Below are positions 47,240 to 56,983 of a DNA stretch of 64,000 bases, one piece after another; the first letter of the stretch is position 1; the number at the start of each line of letters is the position of its first letter. This DNA is from Thalassospira sp. (GTDB lineage Bacteria; Pseudomonadota; Alphaproteobacteria; Rhodospirillales; Thalassospiraceae). The notes under the pieces were generated by a model, which was given only the letters and a program-made list of their open reading frames with translations, was not told the DNA's origin and made no database searches. Where the stretch lies: contig NZ_JAUYHK010000022.1 in the NCBI RefSeq assembly GCF_030690045.1, positions 1 through 64,000 of the forward strand, given 5' to 3'. The position numbers and the translations under genes are program-made.

Positions 47240-48793
47240 TTATTTAAGGAACAACGCCACGCCAAGGGCGGCAATCGCCACCCATAACAGCATGGCGTTT
47301 TTGGACACACCACCACGCCGGTTGGCGGATCGTCCGCGCATCGCGGCAACCGTTTCGGGATGCAATTTCAATCCCTGATCGGTCATCACCCCCGATACCC
47401 GTTCGGCGGCTTCCAGAACATGGGGCAACCGCCGCAACATGGTCCCGGCCTGACGGGTGACATCGGCAATGCGGGCTTCGGGGCCCAGATTATCGCGCAT
47501 CCAGTCTTCGATCAAAGGCCGCGACAATTCCCACATATTCTCATTGGGGCTCAGAATCCGCGACAGGCCTTCGGCGACAATCATGGTTTTTTGCAGCAGC
47601 AATAATTGCGGCTGGGTTTCCATGCCAAAGGTTTCCGTCACCTGAAACAACTGCCCCAACAGCCGCCCGACCGAAATATCGGCCAATGGCTTGCCCAGTA
47701 TCGGTTCACCAATCGACCGGCAGGCCTGCTGGAAATTCTCAACCGACTGGTCGCGCGGCACATATCCGGCCTCGAAATGCACTTCGGCCACCCGGCGATA
47801 ATCGCGGGTCAGAAATCCCAGCAACATTTCCGCCAGATACAACCGAGTCTGGCGGTCCACCCGGCCCATAATGCCAAAATCAACCACACTGACCAGGCCG
47901 TTTTCATCGACAAACAGATTGCCCGGATGCATGTCGGCATGGAAAAAACCGTCGCGGAACACCTGCTGAAAAAACGCCGCCGCCGCCCGGGCCAGCAATT
48001 CGGTCCGGTTAATCCCCATCGCATCAAGGGCTTCGACATTGTCAATGCGCACCCCATGTACCCGCTCCATCGTCAGAACATGACGGGCGGTGCGTTCCCA
48101 ATCGATTTGCGGCACATAATAGGTCGGATCACCGGCAAAATTATCGCGAAATTCCGATGCCGCCGACGCCTCGAACCGGAAATCCATTTCAAGGCGCACG
48201 CTGTCTTCCAGCGTCTTGATGGTTTCAACCGGTTTCAGGCGGCGCAAACGCGGCTGCGTCAGTTCAACCAGTTCTGCCGCCCAGTAAAACAGATCAAGAT
48301 CGCGGGCAAATCGCTTTTCGATATCGGGGCGCAACACCTTGATCGCCACGTCGCGGCCATCGGGGGTTGTCGCAAAATGCACCTGCGCGATAGATGCCGC
48401 CGCCACCGGCGTTTCATCAAATTCCGCATATAGCAGTTCAAACGGCCCGCCCAGTTGTTCGGTAATGATTTTTTTGGCAATCGCGCCGGAAAACGGCGGC
48501 AACCGGTCCTGAAGCGACGATAAATCCGCCGCCACATCATCCCCAATCAGATCGGCCCGTGTCGCCAAAGTCTGGCCCAGCTTGATAAAAGCCGGTCCAA
48601 GTTCCTCAAGCGCACGCGCCAACCGCCGTCCGGGTGCCAATGACGGATTGCGCGAAAACGGCGCCGTGATGCGCGCCACCCCGGCCAGAATGCGCCCGCC
48701 CGGCACAAGGGCCAGCGGAAACAGCGCATCGTGGCGTGCCAGCGTGCGCGCCATCGTGATCAGCCGGAAACTGTTGCGGACAAAACGGATCAT
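47240..48793 (-). CDS. ubiB: ubiquinone biosynthesis kinase-like protein UbiB
   Basis: 517-aa atypical (ABC1/COQ8) kinase-like ATPase needed for coenzyme Q synthesis. It contains the KxGQ signature (FIKLGQTLATRADL), an A-rich loop region AAASIAQVHFA, VAIKVLRP, DMHPGNLF and VVDFGIMGR. One or two C-terminal hydrophobic segments (AMLLWVAIAALGVALFL) anchor it in the membrane. It starts 11 bp after ubiE, as in many alphaproteobacteria. Confidence 0.95.
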   Translation of the reverse strand: MIRFVRNSFRLITMARTLARHDALFPLALVPGGRILAGVARITAPFSRNPSLAPGRRLARALEELGPAFIKLGQTLATRADLIGDDVAADLSSLQDRLPPFSGAIAKKIITEQLGGPFELLYAEFDETPVAAASIAQVHFATTPDGRDVAIKVLRPDIEKRFARDLDLFYWAAELVELTQPRLRRLKPVETIKTLEDSVRLEMDFRFEASAASEFRDNFAGDPTYYVPQIDWERTARHVLTMERVHGVRIDNVEALDAMGINRTELLARAAAAFFQQVFRDGFFHADMHPGNLFVDENGLVSVVDFGIMGRVDRQTRLYLAEMLLGFLTRDYRRVAEVHFEAGYVPRDQSVENFQQACRSIGEPILGKPLADISVGRLLGQLFQVTETFGMETQPQLLLLQKTMIVAEGLSRILSPNENMWELSRPLIEDWMRDNLGPEARIADVTRQAGTMLRRLPHVLEAAERVSGVMTDQGLKLHPETVAAMRGRSANRRGGVSKNAMLLWVAIAALGVALFLK

Positions 48794-48804
48794 GACGTTT
48801 GCCC

Positions 48805-49578
48805 TCAGACCCGCCAGCCGGAATGGATCGCCGCGATCCCGCCCGACAGATTGCGATAACGCACCTGCGAAAATCCGGCCGCCCGGATCATCGCGGCAAA
48901 GCTTTCCTGATCGGGAAACTTGCGAATGCTTTCGGCAAGATACTGATAGGCCTCGCGATTACCCGCAATCATCTGGCCAATTTCGGGTAATAATTTAAAG
49001 GAATACAGATCGTAAACCTTGTCGAACCCCGGCAGGATCACCTTGGAAAATTCAAGGCACAAAAACCGCCCGCCGGGTTTCAGAACCCGGTGCGCCTCGG
49101 CCAGGGCATCTTCGATCCGCGTCACATTGCGAATGCCAAAGGCGATGGTATAGGCATCGACCGAATTGTCGGGCAGCGGCAATTTCTGCGCATCGCCCAC
49201 CATCCAGTCGATATTGTTCAAAATGCCATGATCTGCCGCACGGTCCCGCCCGACATGCAACATTTCATAATTGATGTCACAGACCGTCACATTGCCACCA
49301 CCCTTTTTCAGGAAACGAAAGGCAATGTCACCCGTGCCGCCCGCGACATCGAGCAAATGCATATCCGCACGCGGGCGCAATTCCGTAATGAACGCATCTT
49401 TCCACAACCGATGCACCCCGGCGCTCATCAGATCGTTCATCAGGTCATATTTGGACGCGACAGTATCGAAAACTTCGCGCACCATGGATGCTTTCTGGCT
49501 TTCCGGCACATCGCGGAAGCCAAAATGGGTTTTCTTTTCGCCGGTTTCGCCCGCGGCGGGGCCTTGCTGCTTGCTCAT
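48805..49578 (-). CDS. ubiE: ubiquinone/menaquinone C-methyltransferase UbiE
   Basis: 257-aa SAM-dependent C-methyltransferase of quinone synthesis. It has the [17 protein letters not shown] segment, SAM site [13 protein letters not shown], and the family signatures [25 protein letters not shown] and [25 protein letters not shown] 49578 gives the conventional length, although no strong ribosome-binding site is visible. Heads the ubiE-ubiB-GNAT unit. Confidence 0.95.
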   Translation of the reverse strand: MSKQQGPAAGETGEKKTHFGFRDVPESQKASMVREVFDTVASKYDLMNDLMSAGVHRLWKDAFITELRPRADMHLLDVAGGTGDIAFRFLKKGGGNVTVCDINYEMLHVGRDRAADHGILNNIDWMVGDAQKLPLPDNSVDAYTIAFGIRNVTRIEDALAEAHRVLKPGGRFLCLEFSKVILPGFDKVYDLYSFKLLPEIGQMIAGNREAYQYLAESIRKFPDQESFAAMIRAAGFSQVRYRNLSGGIAAIHSGWRV

Positions 49579-49720
49579 GGTCGGGAAAATAGCGCAGCAA
49601 CCGTCTGATCGCCAGTGCAAAGCCACCGCAAGATGCAAATATCCTGTTGAATGGTTCCGGTTTCTGCTAGGACCAATTGAAACACCTCATAACCCCCGCC
49701 CAAACAACAGGATTCCGCCC

Positions 49721-50365
49721 ATGAGCTGCATGGTCAAAATTTGCGGTATTAACAGCGAAGACGCCCTTCTGGCCGCCATGAGTGCCGGGGCCGATGCGCT
49801 GGGTTATGTGTTTTTCCCGCCCAGCCCCCGTCACATTTCCCTGAACGGGGCATCAACCCTGACCGAACGGGTGCCCGACAGCATCCTGAAAGTCGGCCTG
49901 TTTGTCGATGCCGGGGACGAAGCCCTGAAAACCGCCATTCATGCCGCCCGGCTCGATGTGCTTCAGTTGCATGGCTCCGAAGACCCGGCGCGTGTGCGTG
50001 AAATCCGCGATACATTCGGCCTGCGCACCATGAAGGCGATTGCGATCAGCACCGCCGATGATCTCAACCGCGCCCGCGATATCTATGACGGCGTCGCCGA
50101 TTTCCTGTTATTCGATGCCAAACCCCCAAAAGACAGCGCCCTTCCCGGCGGCAATGCCGTCAGTTTTGACTGGACCCTGCTGACCGGGCGGACATGGAAA
50201 AGCGACTGGATGCTGGCCGGTGGCCTGACCCCCGACAATGTCGCCGAGGCGGTGCACATTTCACAGGCCCCCTGGGTCGATGTGTCATCCGGGGTGGAAC
50301 GGACCAAAGGCGTCAAGGATGCCCGCAAAATCAATGCCTTTGTCCGTGCGGCAAAGGGGTATTAG
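49721..50365 (+). CDS. trpF: phosphoribosylanthranilate isomerase
   Basis: 214-aa TIM-barrel enzyme of tryptophan synthesis. It shows VKICGINSEDALLAAMSAGADALGYVFFPPSPRH with the catalytic Cys, VGLFVD, LQLHGSEDP, LLFDAKPP with the catalytic Asp, LAGGLTPDNV and DVSSGVERTKGVKD. AGGA 8 bp upstream supports ATG 49721. It is separated from trpE(G) by an ion-channel gene and has no trpBA here. Confidence 0.95.
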   Translation: MSCMVKICGINSEDALLAAMSAGADALGYVFFPPSPRHISLNGASTLTERVPDSILKVGLFVDAGDEALKTAIHAARLDVLQLHGSEDPARVREIRDTFGLRTMKAIAISTADDLNRARDIYDGVADFLLFDAKPPKDSALPGGNAVSFDWTLLTGRTWKSDWMLAGGLTPDNVAEAVHISQAPWVDVSSGVERTKGVKDARKINAFVRAAKGY

Positions 50366-50473
50366 GGTGCGGCCCCTAAGCCGTCGGTTTCTTAACGGTT
50401 TGTTGGTCGCCATGGCACATGATGGATATGCAGGCCCCCTGACGGGCCGTTCCACAGATCAAAGCGAAACCCC

Positions 50474-51448
50474 ATGGCCGATACATTGCGCAAGCGCTGC
50501 TACTTGTTGTTATCGCCCGATTATCGCAGTTCTCTGGCGGCGCGGCTGACCAATATCGGCCTGTCGCTTTTGATCATCATCAGCGTCATCGCCGTGATCT
50601 TTGAAACCGTAGAACCGATTGCTGATTCTTTTGGCACCTTGCTGCTGACGATTGAAATCATCTCGATGACGGTTTTCATCATCGAATATGCCGGACGCGT
50701 CTGGACCGCCCCCGAAAACCCGGCCTTTGACACACGATTTGGACGGTTACGCTATATCATCACGCCGATGGCGCTGGTGGATATCCTGGCGATTCTGCCT
50801 GCCATTCTGATGATTTTCACCAGCATCGATCTGCGCTTTATCCGGATCATACGCCTGTTACGGCTTTTGAAATTCAGCCGCTATTCCAGCGGGCTGGAAC
50901 TGATGGCCTCCGTCGTTCGCCAACAGATCGGAACATTTGCCGCCGCACTGGCCGCACTGGCCTGTCTTCTGGTGTTCAGCGCCGGGATCATTTTCCTGCT
51001 GGAACACGAAGCACAGCCCGAAGTCTTTGATAACCTGCCAAAATCGCTTTACTGGACCATCATCACCCTGGCAACGGTGGGCTATGGCGATGTGGTTCCG
51101 ATCACCACCGGCGGCAAGGCTTTTGCCTCCGTCATCGCCCTGACCGGCATTGGCATTGTCGCGGTTCCGGCCGGTATTCTGGCCTCCGCTTTCAGCAGTG
51201 AATTACGCCGCCGCGAAGAAAGTTTTCGCCAATCCGCCGCACAACATCTGTCCGGCCACCGCCTGACCGAGGCCGTGCGCCGCAAACTGGAATTCCATCA
51301 ATATGAATTGGGGTTAAGCGACCAACAGGCCGCAAACATTCTGAACCATGTGCGCGACATTCATCACAAACATCTTGATGACCGGATATATTGCCCGCAT
51401 TGCCACAAGCCATTGTATATCGACCTGTCAGAAACGCCGGATTCGTAA
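50474..51448 (+). CDS. voltage-gated-type potassium channel
   Basis: 324-aa six-TM ion channel of the Kv-like superfamily. The S4-like helix DLRFIRIIRLLRLLKFSRY carries an Arg at every third position. The pore has the K+ filter TLATVGYGDVVP, followed by a hinge-glycine S6 (GIGIVAVPAGILASAF). The cytoplasmic C-terminus of about 70 residues ends in YCPHCHKPLY, a CxxC knuckle that could bind zinc. It sits between trpF and trpE(G) without obvious functional link. Confidence 0.9.
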   Translation: MADTLRKRCYLLLSPDYRSSLAARLTNIGLSLLIIISVIAVIFETVEPIADSFGTLLLTIEIISMTVFIIEYAGRVWTAPENPAFDTRFGRLRYIITPMALVDILAILPAILMIFTSIDLRFIRIIRLLRLLKFSRYSSGLELMASVVRQQIGTFAAALAALACLLVFSAGIIFLLEHEAQPEVFDNLPKSLYWTIITLATVGYGDVVPITTGGKAFASVIALTGIGIVAVPAGILASAFSSELRRREESFRQSAAQHLSGHRLTEAVRRKLEFHQYELGLSDQQAANILNHVRDIHHKHLDDRIYCPHCHKPLYIDLSETPDS

Positions 51449-51502
51449 TACTGCGATCAAAATCGCTTGACCTGCGCCCATAGCCTGCACAATAGTATCC
51501 CC

Positions 51503-51598
51503 ATGAAAACACACGGCATGAACCCGACCCGCATTGCAAATCGTTGGTGGTGGTCCGCAAACGCGGGCGGCCAAACTCATGCCCTGATCACCCGATGA
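51503..51598 (+). CDS. trpL: trp operon leader peptide
   Basis: 31-codon ORF (ATG...TGA) containing three consecutive Trp codons (NRWWWS) at positions 15-17, followed by a terminator hairpin. The layout is that of a transcription-attenuation leader: ribosomes stall at the Trp codons when charged tRNA-Trp is scarce. The ribosome-binding site is weak (no clear AGGAGG before the ATG). Confidence 0.85.
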   Translation: MKTHGMNPTRIANRWWWSANAGGQTHALITR

Positions 51599-51640
51599 TC
51601 ACCCCTGGCCGCCTGTTCTTGCAGGCGGTTTTGTGTTTTC
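51560..51640 (+). terminator. trp attenuator
   Basis: The terminator stem is CCGCCTG...CAGGCGG (51609-51628), followed by TTTTGTGTTTT. The 5' strand of that stem can instead pair with GGGCGGCC at 51564-51572, just after the Trp codons, forming the antiterminator. The two structures are mutually exclusive. Confidence 0.82.
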
Positions 51641-51709
51641 AGACATCATGTCATTATATCCCTGAAAACAGTCCCGCCTGCGGCAGCGCCCGCAACCGGA
51701 GACAAAAAA

Positions 51710-53956
51710 GTGACCCTTCCGACCCCGTCCGCATCAACATCCGAACCCGCCGTCAGTCAATACCGGTATGTCACCGATGGCGGCATCGGCATTCTGCGCC
51801 TGCAAACCCCGCTGGCCTATGAAAATGCCACCGAAACCCTGATTGACCAGCTCGACCGTAACAAGGGTGTGTTGCTGTCTTCTTCTTATGAATTTCCCGG
51901 TCGTTATGCCCGCTGGGATATGGGGTTTGCGCAGCCGCCCCTGGAAATCACCGGGCGGGATCGCGGTTTTGCGGTGCGGGCGCTCAATGATCGCGGGCGC
52001 ATCCTGTTGCCGCCCATCGCCCGGATTCTGGAAAATCACCCCCATGTCGAAGGCATAACGGCGGGCGAGGACGGATTATACGGCACCGTCGCCCGCCCGG
52101 CCGGATGGTTCCCCGAAGAAGAACGCAGCCAGCAACCCAGCCTGTTTTCCGTCATCCGCGCCCTGCGCGATCTGTTCGCGCATAAGGGCGATGACAGGCT
52201 GGGCCTGTATGGTGCCTTTGGCTATGACCTTGCCCTGCAATTTGAACAGATTGCCCTCAAACAGGATCGGGAGCCGGATCACAAGGATATCCATCTTTTC
52301 CTGCCCGATTGTCTGGTCACGGTCGATCACGCCACCCGCATCGCCACCCGCATTGATTATGATTTCAGCATTGACGGTAACAGCACCGACGGCATCGCCC
52401 GCAACGGGGCCGATCATCCCCCGTCACGCGGCAATAATCAGCATATTGAAAACGACATGAAAGACGGCGATTACGCCGCCATTGTCCGCGATGTCAAACC
52501 GCGTTTTGCCCGTGGCGAATTGTTTGAAGTCGTGCCCAGCCGGGTGTTTCGCACCGCCTGCGATGTCAAACCATCCGAAATCTTTCGCCGCCTCAAACGC
52601 CGCAACCCGGCCCCCTATGGTTTTCTGATCAATCTGGGGGATGGCGAACATCTGATTGGCGCATCGCCGGAAATGTATGTGCGCGTCACCGGGCAACGTG
52701 TCGAAACCTGCCCGATTTCCGGCACGATTGCGCGCGGGCGCGATGCGATGGAGGATGCGGAAAATATCCGCACCCTGTTGAATTCCGCCAAGGAAGAATC
52801 CGAACTGACGATGTGTACCGATGTGGATCGCAATGACAAGGCGCGGGTTTGCAAACCCGGCAGCATCCGCATTCTGGGCCGGCGGCAAATTGAAATGTAT
52901 TCACGCCTGATCCACACCGTCGATCATGTCGAAGGCCGTCTGCGCGATGGTTTTGATGCGCTGGATGCCTTTCTGACCCATTGCTGGGCGGTGACGGTCA
53001 CCGGTGCGCCCAAACGCGCCGCCATGACCCATATCGAAACCGTCGAACGCAGTCCCCGTGCCTGGTATGGCGGGGCGATCGGGGCGGTTCTGTGCAATGG
53101 CGATCTCAATACCGGCCTGACATTGCGCACGGTGCGCCTGAAACAGGGCGTTGCCGAAATCCGCGCCGGGGCGACCTTGCTCTATGATTCAGATGCCGAC
53201 GCCGAAGAAGCCGAAACCGTACTGAAAGCCTCGGCGATGATCGATTCCGTCACCCGGCCCGATTCCGGCCTGCCGGTGATCGACCCAACCCATGTCGGGG
53301 CGGGCAAACGGGTTTTGCTGATCGATCACGAAGACAGTTTTGTGCAAAACCTTGCCAGCTATATCCGCGCCACCGGGGCCGAAACCCTGACCCTGCGCCC
53401 CGGCTTCCCGGACGAGGCCTTCGATCGGTTCAAACCCGATCTGGTGGTGCTCTCGCCCGGTCCGGGGCGGCCCGATGATTACCATTTGAAAGACAATATC
53501 GAACGCGCACTGGCCCATGGCCTGCCGGTATTTGGCGTCTGTCTGGGCTTGCAGGGGATCGTCGAATTTTTCGGCGGCACTCTGGGGCAACTGGATCAGC
53601 CGATGCACGGCAAACCCTCGGCGGTGAAACTCGATACCACCGACCCGTTATTTGACGGCCTGCCCGACACCATCCGGGTCGGGCGCTATCATTCGCTGTT
53701 TGCCAATGCCGACAGCCTGCCCGACGATCTGCGCGTTACCGCCCAAAGCAGCGATGGCGTCATCATGGCAATCCGGCACGCCGTTCTGCCGATTTGTGCC
53801 GTGCAATTCCACCCCGAAAGCCTGCTGACCTTGCAGGGCGATGTTGGAATGCAGATGATCGCCAATCTGTTGCGCAACCCGCACGGCCAGATGCCCGACG
53901 CAAACGACGAAACAAAACCCGATGACGATGACACCGCCGACATCAAGGCGGCCTGA
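51710..53956 (+). CDS. trpE(G): anthranilate synthase, fused components I and II
   Basis: 748-aa fusion making anthranilate from chorismate and glutamine. The TrpE part has ISGTIARGRDAMED, ELTMCTDVDRNDKARVC, TGAPKRAAMTHIE and WYGGAIG. The TrpG amidotransferase starts near residue 535 (VLLIDHEDSFVQNLASYIR), with nucleophile Cys in VFGVCLGLQGIVE near 610 and the His-Glu pair in AVQFHPES. Fused TrpEG under leader-peptide attenuation is known from rhizobia and relatives. The ATG/GTG region at 51710 follows GGAGACAAAAAA; the first codon is GTG. Confidence 0.95.
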   Translation: MTLPTPSASTSEPAVSQYRYVTDGGIGILRLQTPLAYENATETLIDQLDRNKGVLLSSSYEFPGRYARWDMGFAQPPLEITGRDRGFAVRALNDRGRILLPPIARILENHPHVEGITAGEDGLYGTVARPAGWFPEEERSQQPSLFSVIRALRDLFAHKGDDRLGLYGAFGYDLALQFEQIALKQDREPDHKDIHLFLPDCLVTVDHATRIATRIDYDFSIDGNSTDGIARNGADHPPSRGNNQHIENDMKDGDYAAIVRDVKPRFARGELFEVVPSRVFRTACDVKPSEIFRRLKRRNPAPYGFLINLGDGEHLIGASPEMYVRVTGQRVETCPISGTIARGRDAMEDAENIRTLLNSAKEESELTMCTDVDRNDKARVCKPGSIRILGRRQIEMYSRLIHTVDHVEGRLRDGFDALDAFLTHCWAVTVTGAPKRAAMTHIETVERSPRAWYGGAIGAVLCNGDLNTGLTLRTVRLKQGVAEIRAGATLLYDSDADAEEAETVLKASAMIDSVTRPDSGLPVIDPTHVGAGKRVLLIDHEDSFVQNLASYIRATGAETLTLRPGFPDEAFDRFKPDLVVLSPGPGRPDDYHLKDNIERALAHGLPVFGVCLGLQGIVEFFGGTLGQLDQPMHGKPSAVKLDTTDPLFDGLPDTIRVGRYHSLFANADSLPDDLRVTAQSSDGVIMAIRHAVLPICAVQFHPESLLTLQGDVGMQMIANLLRNPHGQMPDANDETKPDDDDTADIKAA

Positions 53957-53965
53957 TCAAACACA

Positions 53966-54000
53966 GCAACGGCCGCACCCTCCCTTGCGGCCGTTGCTTT
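53966..54000 (+). terminator. intrinsic terminator after trpE(G)
   Basis: GCAACGGCCGCA pairs perfectly with TGCGGCCGTTGC around an 8-nt loop, followed by TTTCTT. Confidence 0.85.
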
Positions 54001-54025
54001 CTTCATTTTGGGGCCGCCCCAAATA

Positions 54026-54775
54026 TCATCCGACAAGTGCCTTTGTATCCGCACCCGCAAGAACACGGTTGGGACTATTCGCGTCCGTTGCCGCCTGCCA
54101 GACAGCATCCACAACATCTTCAACCCTGGTCACCAAACCATCCGAAGATTGCTCAAGCTTGGTAAAAACCTTGGCAACATGGTCCTGATACGCCTCGGGG
54201 AAACCGCCTGCTTCCTGTATCAGGGATTTTGCCGTCGTTCCGAACGGCGTTTCTGGCGCACGGCCCGGAACCACCAGACGCACGCGAATACCAAACGGCG
54301 CCAGTTCAAGCGCCAGTGTCTCGGTAAAATGATTTATTGCGGCCTTGCTCGCACCATAGACCGACAACAGGTCCATCGGCACCAAAGCCGTTGTCGAAGA
54401 CACATTGACAACCACGCCCGACCCTTGCGCCCGAAATTGCGGCAGAACGGCGCGGGTCATTGCCATTGTGCCAAAGGTGTTGGTCTCAAAAACCTTGCGG
54501 ATAACATCGTCCGATGTCCCCTCCAATGCGTTGAGCCACCCGATCCCTGCATTATTGACCAGCACATCAATCTGCCCGGCCTTTGCAACTGCGCGTCCGA
54601 TACTGTCCCCGTCGGTGACATCAAGGGGTAAAACAAGAAGGTTTTCCGAAACGGGGAAAATGTCCTTGCGCGGGGATCGCATCGTCGCAATCACCCGCCA
54701 GCCGCGCGCTAAAAAAGCGCACGCAATCGCATAGCCAAACCCCGAAGAACATCCGGTAATCATCACACTCTTCAT
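54026..54775 (-). CDS. short-chain dehydrogenase/reductase
   Basis: 249-aa classical SDR with TGCSSGFGYAIACAFLARGW (cofactor site), NNAGIGW, the catalytic Ser region NVSSTTALVPMD, and YGASKAAINHFTETLALEL (Tyr-x3-Lys). The Arg after the first strand (ATMRSPRKD) suggests NADPH. Divergent from an AraC regulator 103 bp away, which probably controls it. Substrate unknown. Confidence 0.88.
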   Translation of the reverse strand: MKSVMITGCSSGFGYAIACAFLARGWRVIATMRSPRKDIFPVSENLLVLPLDVTDGDSIGRAVAKAGQIDVLVNNAGIGWLNALEGTSDDVIRKVFETNTFGTMAMTRAVLPQFRAQGSGVVVNVSSTTALVPMDLLSVYGASKAAINHFTETLALELAPFGIRVRLVVPGRAPETPFGTTAKSLIQEAGGFPEAYQDHVAKVFTKLEQSSDGLVTRVEDVVDAVWQAATDANSPNRVLAGADTKALVG

Positions 54776-54878
54776 AATATCAGTGCCTCACTTTTATGAT
54801 TGGAATGGGCACACTCTAGACGGCATTGATTGTACGGACTATAATGGAAAATCCATAAAAATTTAGCCAGAGTACAGA

Positions 54879-55811
54879 TTGTCCGATCCCCTCGCCGATA
54901 TGATCTCACTCCTTCAACCGAGTGCCCGCCATTCAAAACGGGTCGATGCATCCGGCGCATGGCGCGTGCAGCGAACCGAAGTCGGTCAAGCCTATTACTG
55001 TATGGTTCTTGCCGGGCAGTGTTGCCTTGAGATGGATGGTCATGACCCAATTCATCTGGGTGACAGGGATTTTGTGCTGATTCCGGCGGCTTGCGATTTT
55101 GCAATGTCGAGCATCAATCCACCCGCGCCCAAAGGTCTGGAAACCCGGCCGGTTCTTCAGCCGGACTCACCTGTTCGCCTTGGGCAGGCTGATGGCAAAC
55201 CAGACGTCCGCCTCCTGATCGGTTACTGCCATTTTGGCGCACCGGATGCCGAATTACTGGTTTCCCTGTTGCCGGATTTTTTTGTCGTTCGCAAAGAACG
55301 TCGCCTTGAAAACCTTGCCAGACTGGTGCGCGAAGAAGCCTTGGCAGATCGCCCGGCCCGAAATGTTGTGCTGGATCACCTGCTACAGGTTTTGCTGATT
55401 GAAACCCTGCGCTCCGCCGGTGAAACCGGTGACAGCAAAGGAGTGGTAAAAGGGCTTTCCGACCCGAAACTCGCCCGCGCCCTGCGCCATATCCACGAAA
55501 CACCCCAGACCCCGTGGACGGTTGCGGATCTTGCACGGGCGGCAGGAATGTCGCGTTCGGCCTTCTTTACGACATTCAATCGCAAACTGGGTCTGGCACC
55601 GATGGAATACATCCTGAACTGGCGGATGACGCTGGCCAAATCCATGCTCCGCCACCGCCAACACACCATGGCCGAAATTGCCGAAAAGGTGGGCTATGGA
55701 TCGACCAGTGCGTTTAGCGTCGCCTTTTCACGCAAGGTCGGACAACCGCCCGCCCGCTTTGCCCGTCAACAGGCCGAACCTGCAAATCACCTGATCAACG
55801 CCCCCGCATAA
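54879..55811 (+). CDS. AraC family regulator with cupin sensor
   Basis: 310-aa regulator. The N-terminal cupin-like AraC sensor begins MSDPLADMISLLQP, contains YYCMVLAGQCCLEMDGHDPIHLGDRDFVLIPA, and resembles the Cupin_6-type group. The C-terminal HTH_18 has WTVADLARAAGMSRSAFFTTFNRKLG, then MAEIAEKVGYGSTSAFSVAFSRK. TTG 54879 is the best-fitting start by family; an ATG at 54900 is the alternative. The divergent SDR gene is the likely target, as in many such pairs. Confidence 0.87.
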   Translation: MSDPLADMISLLQPSARHSKRVDASGAWRVQRTEVGQAYYCMVLAGQCCLEMDGHDPIHLGDRDFVLIPAACDFAMSSINPPAPKGLETRPVLQPDSPVRLGQADGKPDVRLLIGYCHFGAPDAELLVSLLPDFFVVRKERRLENLARLVREEALADRPARNVVLDHLLQVLLIETLRSAGETGDSKGVVKGLSDPKLARALRHIHETPQTPWTVADLARAAGMSRSAFFTTFNRKLGLAPMEYILNWRMTLAKSMLRHRQHTMAEIAEKVGYGSTSAFSVAFSRKVGQPPARFARQQAEPANHLINAPA

Positions 55812-55825
55812 CCGCACGCAAACAT

Positions 55826-56440
55826 CTAGGCGTCGTCGTCAAGCGCGCCATCAATCACCGAATAATCGGGCGGCGGAGCCTGACGGAATTTTTCCGGATC
55901 GCCTTTGCGTTTTGCACGTGTCCGCGAAATCCATCCGCCATAAAAAGGTTCCGGCTTGGCTTCAATCGGCCCCCCGGCCCGCACCGGGCGCGGTGCAAAC
56001 CGGCCAAGGGTGATCTGGCGGTCATACATCACGATATTGGCGGCAATCGCCACATTGATGCAAAAGCGCATCGGGATTTTGATGATGAAATCGCACTGGC
56101 TCTGGACTTCGGGCGACAGATGGCCGCGTTCCGGGCCCAGAATATAGGCCGCCCGCGACGGATGTTTGAAACTGGGCAATTCAATCGCATCGGGGGTCAG
56201 TTCAACCCCGACCAGCGAACAGCCCGTCGGCAACATCAGATGATCCAGATCGGGAAAATGATAATAGGGCATCTGTCCGGATGCCTTGGAAGTATCGGTG
56301 GCATGGGCGGTATCGTGGCAAAAATCCGCATCGACCGTAAAGGCGAACCCCGCGCCAAAGGCATGGGCCGACCGAAACAGGGTGCCCACATTCAAAGGCT
56401 TGCTCGCCCCTTCGATTCCAATCCCGAAATAACCGCGCAT
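55826..56440 (-). CDS. TrmH/SpoU family RNA methyltransferase
   Basis: 204-aa SPOUT-fold 2'-O-methyltransferase-like protein. Motif 1 region: NVGTLFRSAHAFGAG. Motif 2: AAYILGPERGHLSPEV. Motif 3: MRFCINVAIAANIVMYDRQ (knot). A C-terminal basic tail of about 45 residues follows. GGAGGG precedes ATG 56440. tRNA is the more likely target than rRNA for this short form, but this is inference. Confidence 0.87.
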   Translation of the reverse strand: MRGYFGIGIEGASKPLNVGTLFRSAHAFGAGFAFTVDADFCHDTAHATDTSKASGQMPYYHFPDLDHLMLPTGCSLVGVELTPDAIELPSFKHPSRAAYILGPERGHLSPEVQSQCDFIIKIPMRFCINVAIAANIVMYDRQITLGRFAPRPVRAGGPIEAKPEPFYGGWISRTRAKRKGDPEKFRQAPPPDYSVIDGALDDDA

Positions 56441-56626
56441 GATACCCTCCGTGCTGCACGCCTGCGGTGCGCTGACACACACTCCCCAAAAAAGAACTGA
56501 CAGGGGCTATAGCCCGAAGCGCCAGCAGGATCAAGTCAGGCGGGCAAACCGGCCATGGAACAATCAGCCAACCCCGACGTTTTAATAATGTAGCAAACTG
56601 CACCGAAACAAAAATGGAGAAACCCA

Positions 56627-56824
56627 ATGAACTGGGACCAGATTGAAGGAAAATGGAAACAACTGCGCGGCAAAGCCAAAGAAGAATGGGGCAAGCTGAC
56701 CGATGATGATCTTGATCGCGTTGAAGGTAAACGCGAAAAGCTGATCGGTGTCGTTCAGGAAACCTATGGCATCAACCGCGAAGAAGCCGACAAACAGATC
56801 AGCCGGTGGTTCGACCGCCTCTGA
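56627..56824 (+). CDS. CsbD family stress protein
   Basis: 65-aa small hydrophilic protein of the CsbD family (general stress, function unknown), with the standard MNWDQIEGKWKQLRGKAKEEWGKLTDDDL opening and EGKREKLIGVVQ...YG pattern. Full length for the family (60-70 aa). Preceded by GGAGAA 8 bp upstream. Confidence 0.93.
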   Translation: MNWDQIEGKWKQLRGKAKEEWGKLTDDDLDRVEGKREKLIGVVQETYGINREEADKQISRWFDRL

Positions 56825-56983
56825 TCTGCACAGGTCGCATACAGGGCCCCAACCCTGATCTGCACCTCACCGGAACCCGTCAGGCCCCCTCACCTTGCGG
56901 GTTTCGGTGTATCAGGGGCTTGCCTGATGCCGGTGATCCCGGCCATATTGGGTTTCCTGAAACAAACGAGCATCCCGGTCCCG

